A stretch of 32,262 nucleotides of DNA from Lingula anatina (Eukaryota; Brachiopoda; Lingulata; Lingulida; Lingulidae), in assembly GCF_001039355.2 (NCBI RefSeq), contig NW_019776157.1, positions 361,285-393,546 of the forward strand, written 5' to 3'. A model generated the notes under the pieces. It worked only from the letters and a program-made list of their open reading frames with translations. It was not told where the DNA came from and did no database searches. The position numbers and the translations under genes were made by a program. Of the stretch, positions 31,872 through 32,262 are shown in pieces. The first letter of the stretch is position 1; each line of letters starts with the position of its first letter.

Positions 31872-32262
31872 GTTCCACCCTACCCAGGTTCTTCTAATAT
31901 TTTACCTGTCACTGATGCATGGGAGAGGGGATATAACCACAGACTCACATCTTCAGTCCCAAGTCTAAAAGTCCTTTATTAAGTCCAAGCATTCAGCCTT
32001 TATACACATTATCTCCAGAGAAACTATCTGCATGCCACAGTGGCAGCAACTCATTTAAATACTAATTGCAATGCAATAGATAACAATTGAGGGCTTCTAC
32101 TTTTAAGTTATATCAGTTCTACTTATCGGGTATACCTATACAGAGGATGATAAATATTCATTCAAGACTGAAGTAAGGTGAATGATAATATGCTGACTGA
32201 TTACAAGTATAAACATAATATGTAAATGAGTGATTTCATCACATGCATTTAGTGGACCTTAA
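31859..32262 (-). repeat. LTR, upstream (5') copy, cut by the window edge
   Basis: 404 bases visible; the last two of the expected 406 fall outside. AATAAA on the minus strand is at 31975-31980. It also encodes the first residues of the element's ORF. Confidence 0.85.

Larger units (their letters stand above)
29718..32262 (-). mobile_element. Short LTR retrotransposon, apparently non-autonomous, complete but for about 2 bases
   Basis: Direct repeats 29718-30123 (406 bp) and 31859-32262 bound a 1,735-bp interior. Read on the minus strand the LTR starts TGTTAAGG and ends CCCCTACA (TG...CA). By eye the two LTRs are identical, so insertion was recent. A purine tract (GGGAAAAGAAGGAA, plus 30127-30140) abuts the downstream LTR as expected for a polypurine tract. 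TGGCGAGCTCGACCAGG (plus 31839-31855) just inside the upstream LTR is a possible primer-binding site. In the LTR a minus-strand TATAAA (29858-29863) is followed by AATAAA (29834-29839). The only long ORF is acidic. No reverse transcriptase, protease, integrase or zinc knuckle was found, so it would depend on an autonomous relative. Confidence 0.85.

Overview
The window looks like nuclear DNA from an invertebrate animal. Genes are split into short exons with GT/AG borders, introns are AT-rich and full of microsatellites, MITE-like inverted-repeat elements and transposon remains, and no bacterial-type gene order is present. The palindromic octamer TAGGCCTA is frequent. My best guess is a marine invertebrate, perhaps an echinoderm or another non-vertebrate deuterostome. 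That is an impression, not a demonstration. All gene models below were spliced by hand; splice phases agree at every junction listed.

Layout. (1) 590-4876, minus strand: the first ten exons of a polycystin-1-like gene (signal peptide, TM1, PLAT domain, two more membrane segments, long hydrophilic loop), running off the left edge. (2) From 5992 to the right, plus strand: a tandem cluster of four Shisa/CYYR1-like genes. Each starts with a 64-nt signal-peptide exon. The complete members then have one or more phase-1 exons, each encoding an 8-cysteine module (usually EYCC-x-Y-...-F-x-C-x3-CCGT-...-YCC-...-CP), one 107-nt transmembrane exon and one Pro-rich tail exon. Gene A (5992-9710) has one module and a truncated tail. 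Gene B (10630-14851) has three modules and a PPPPY tail. Gene C (20289-27104) has five modules. For gene D (from 28093) only the first exon is in view. (3) 29718-32262: a short LTR retrotransposon on the minus strand, lying in the first intron of gene D, with apparently identical LTRs and a single acidic ORF.

History readable from the sequence. Genes A+B (about 5140-12150) and C+D (about 19380-29710) are two copies of one duplicated block, with matching introns and intergenic DNA. Within the block, single module exons were further duplicated with their introns. One gene C module (25131-25319) is a mosaic whose two halves match different sources. Several elements inserted after the block duplication, and the other copy supplies an empty site. 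A roughly 770-bp near-identical direct repeat (17773-18545 and 18552-19317), joined at a single N, is suspected to be an assembly artefact.

The most interesting object is this family of cell-surface proteins, in which a normally single Shisa-type cysteine domain has become a string of one, three or five modules joined by Thr-rich linkers and, in the last module, WSSW-type sequence. I infer secretion-pathway processing and a single membrane span for the complete genes. Ligand and function cannot be read from the sequence.
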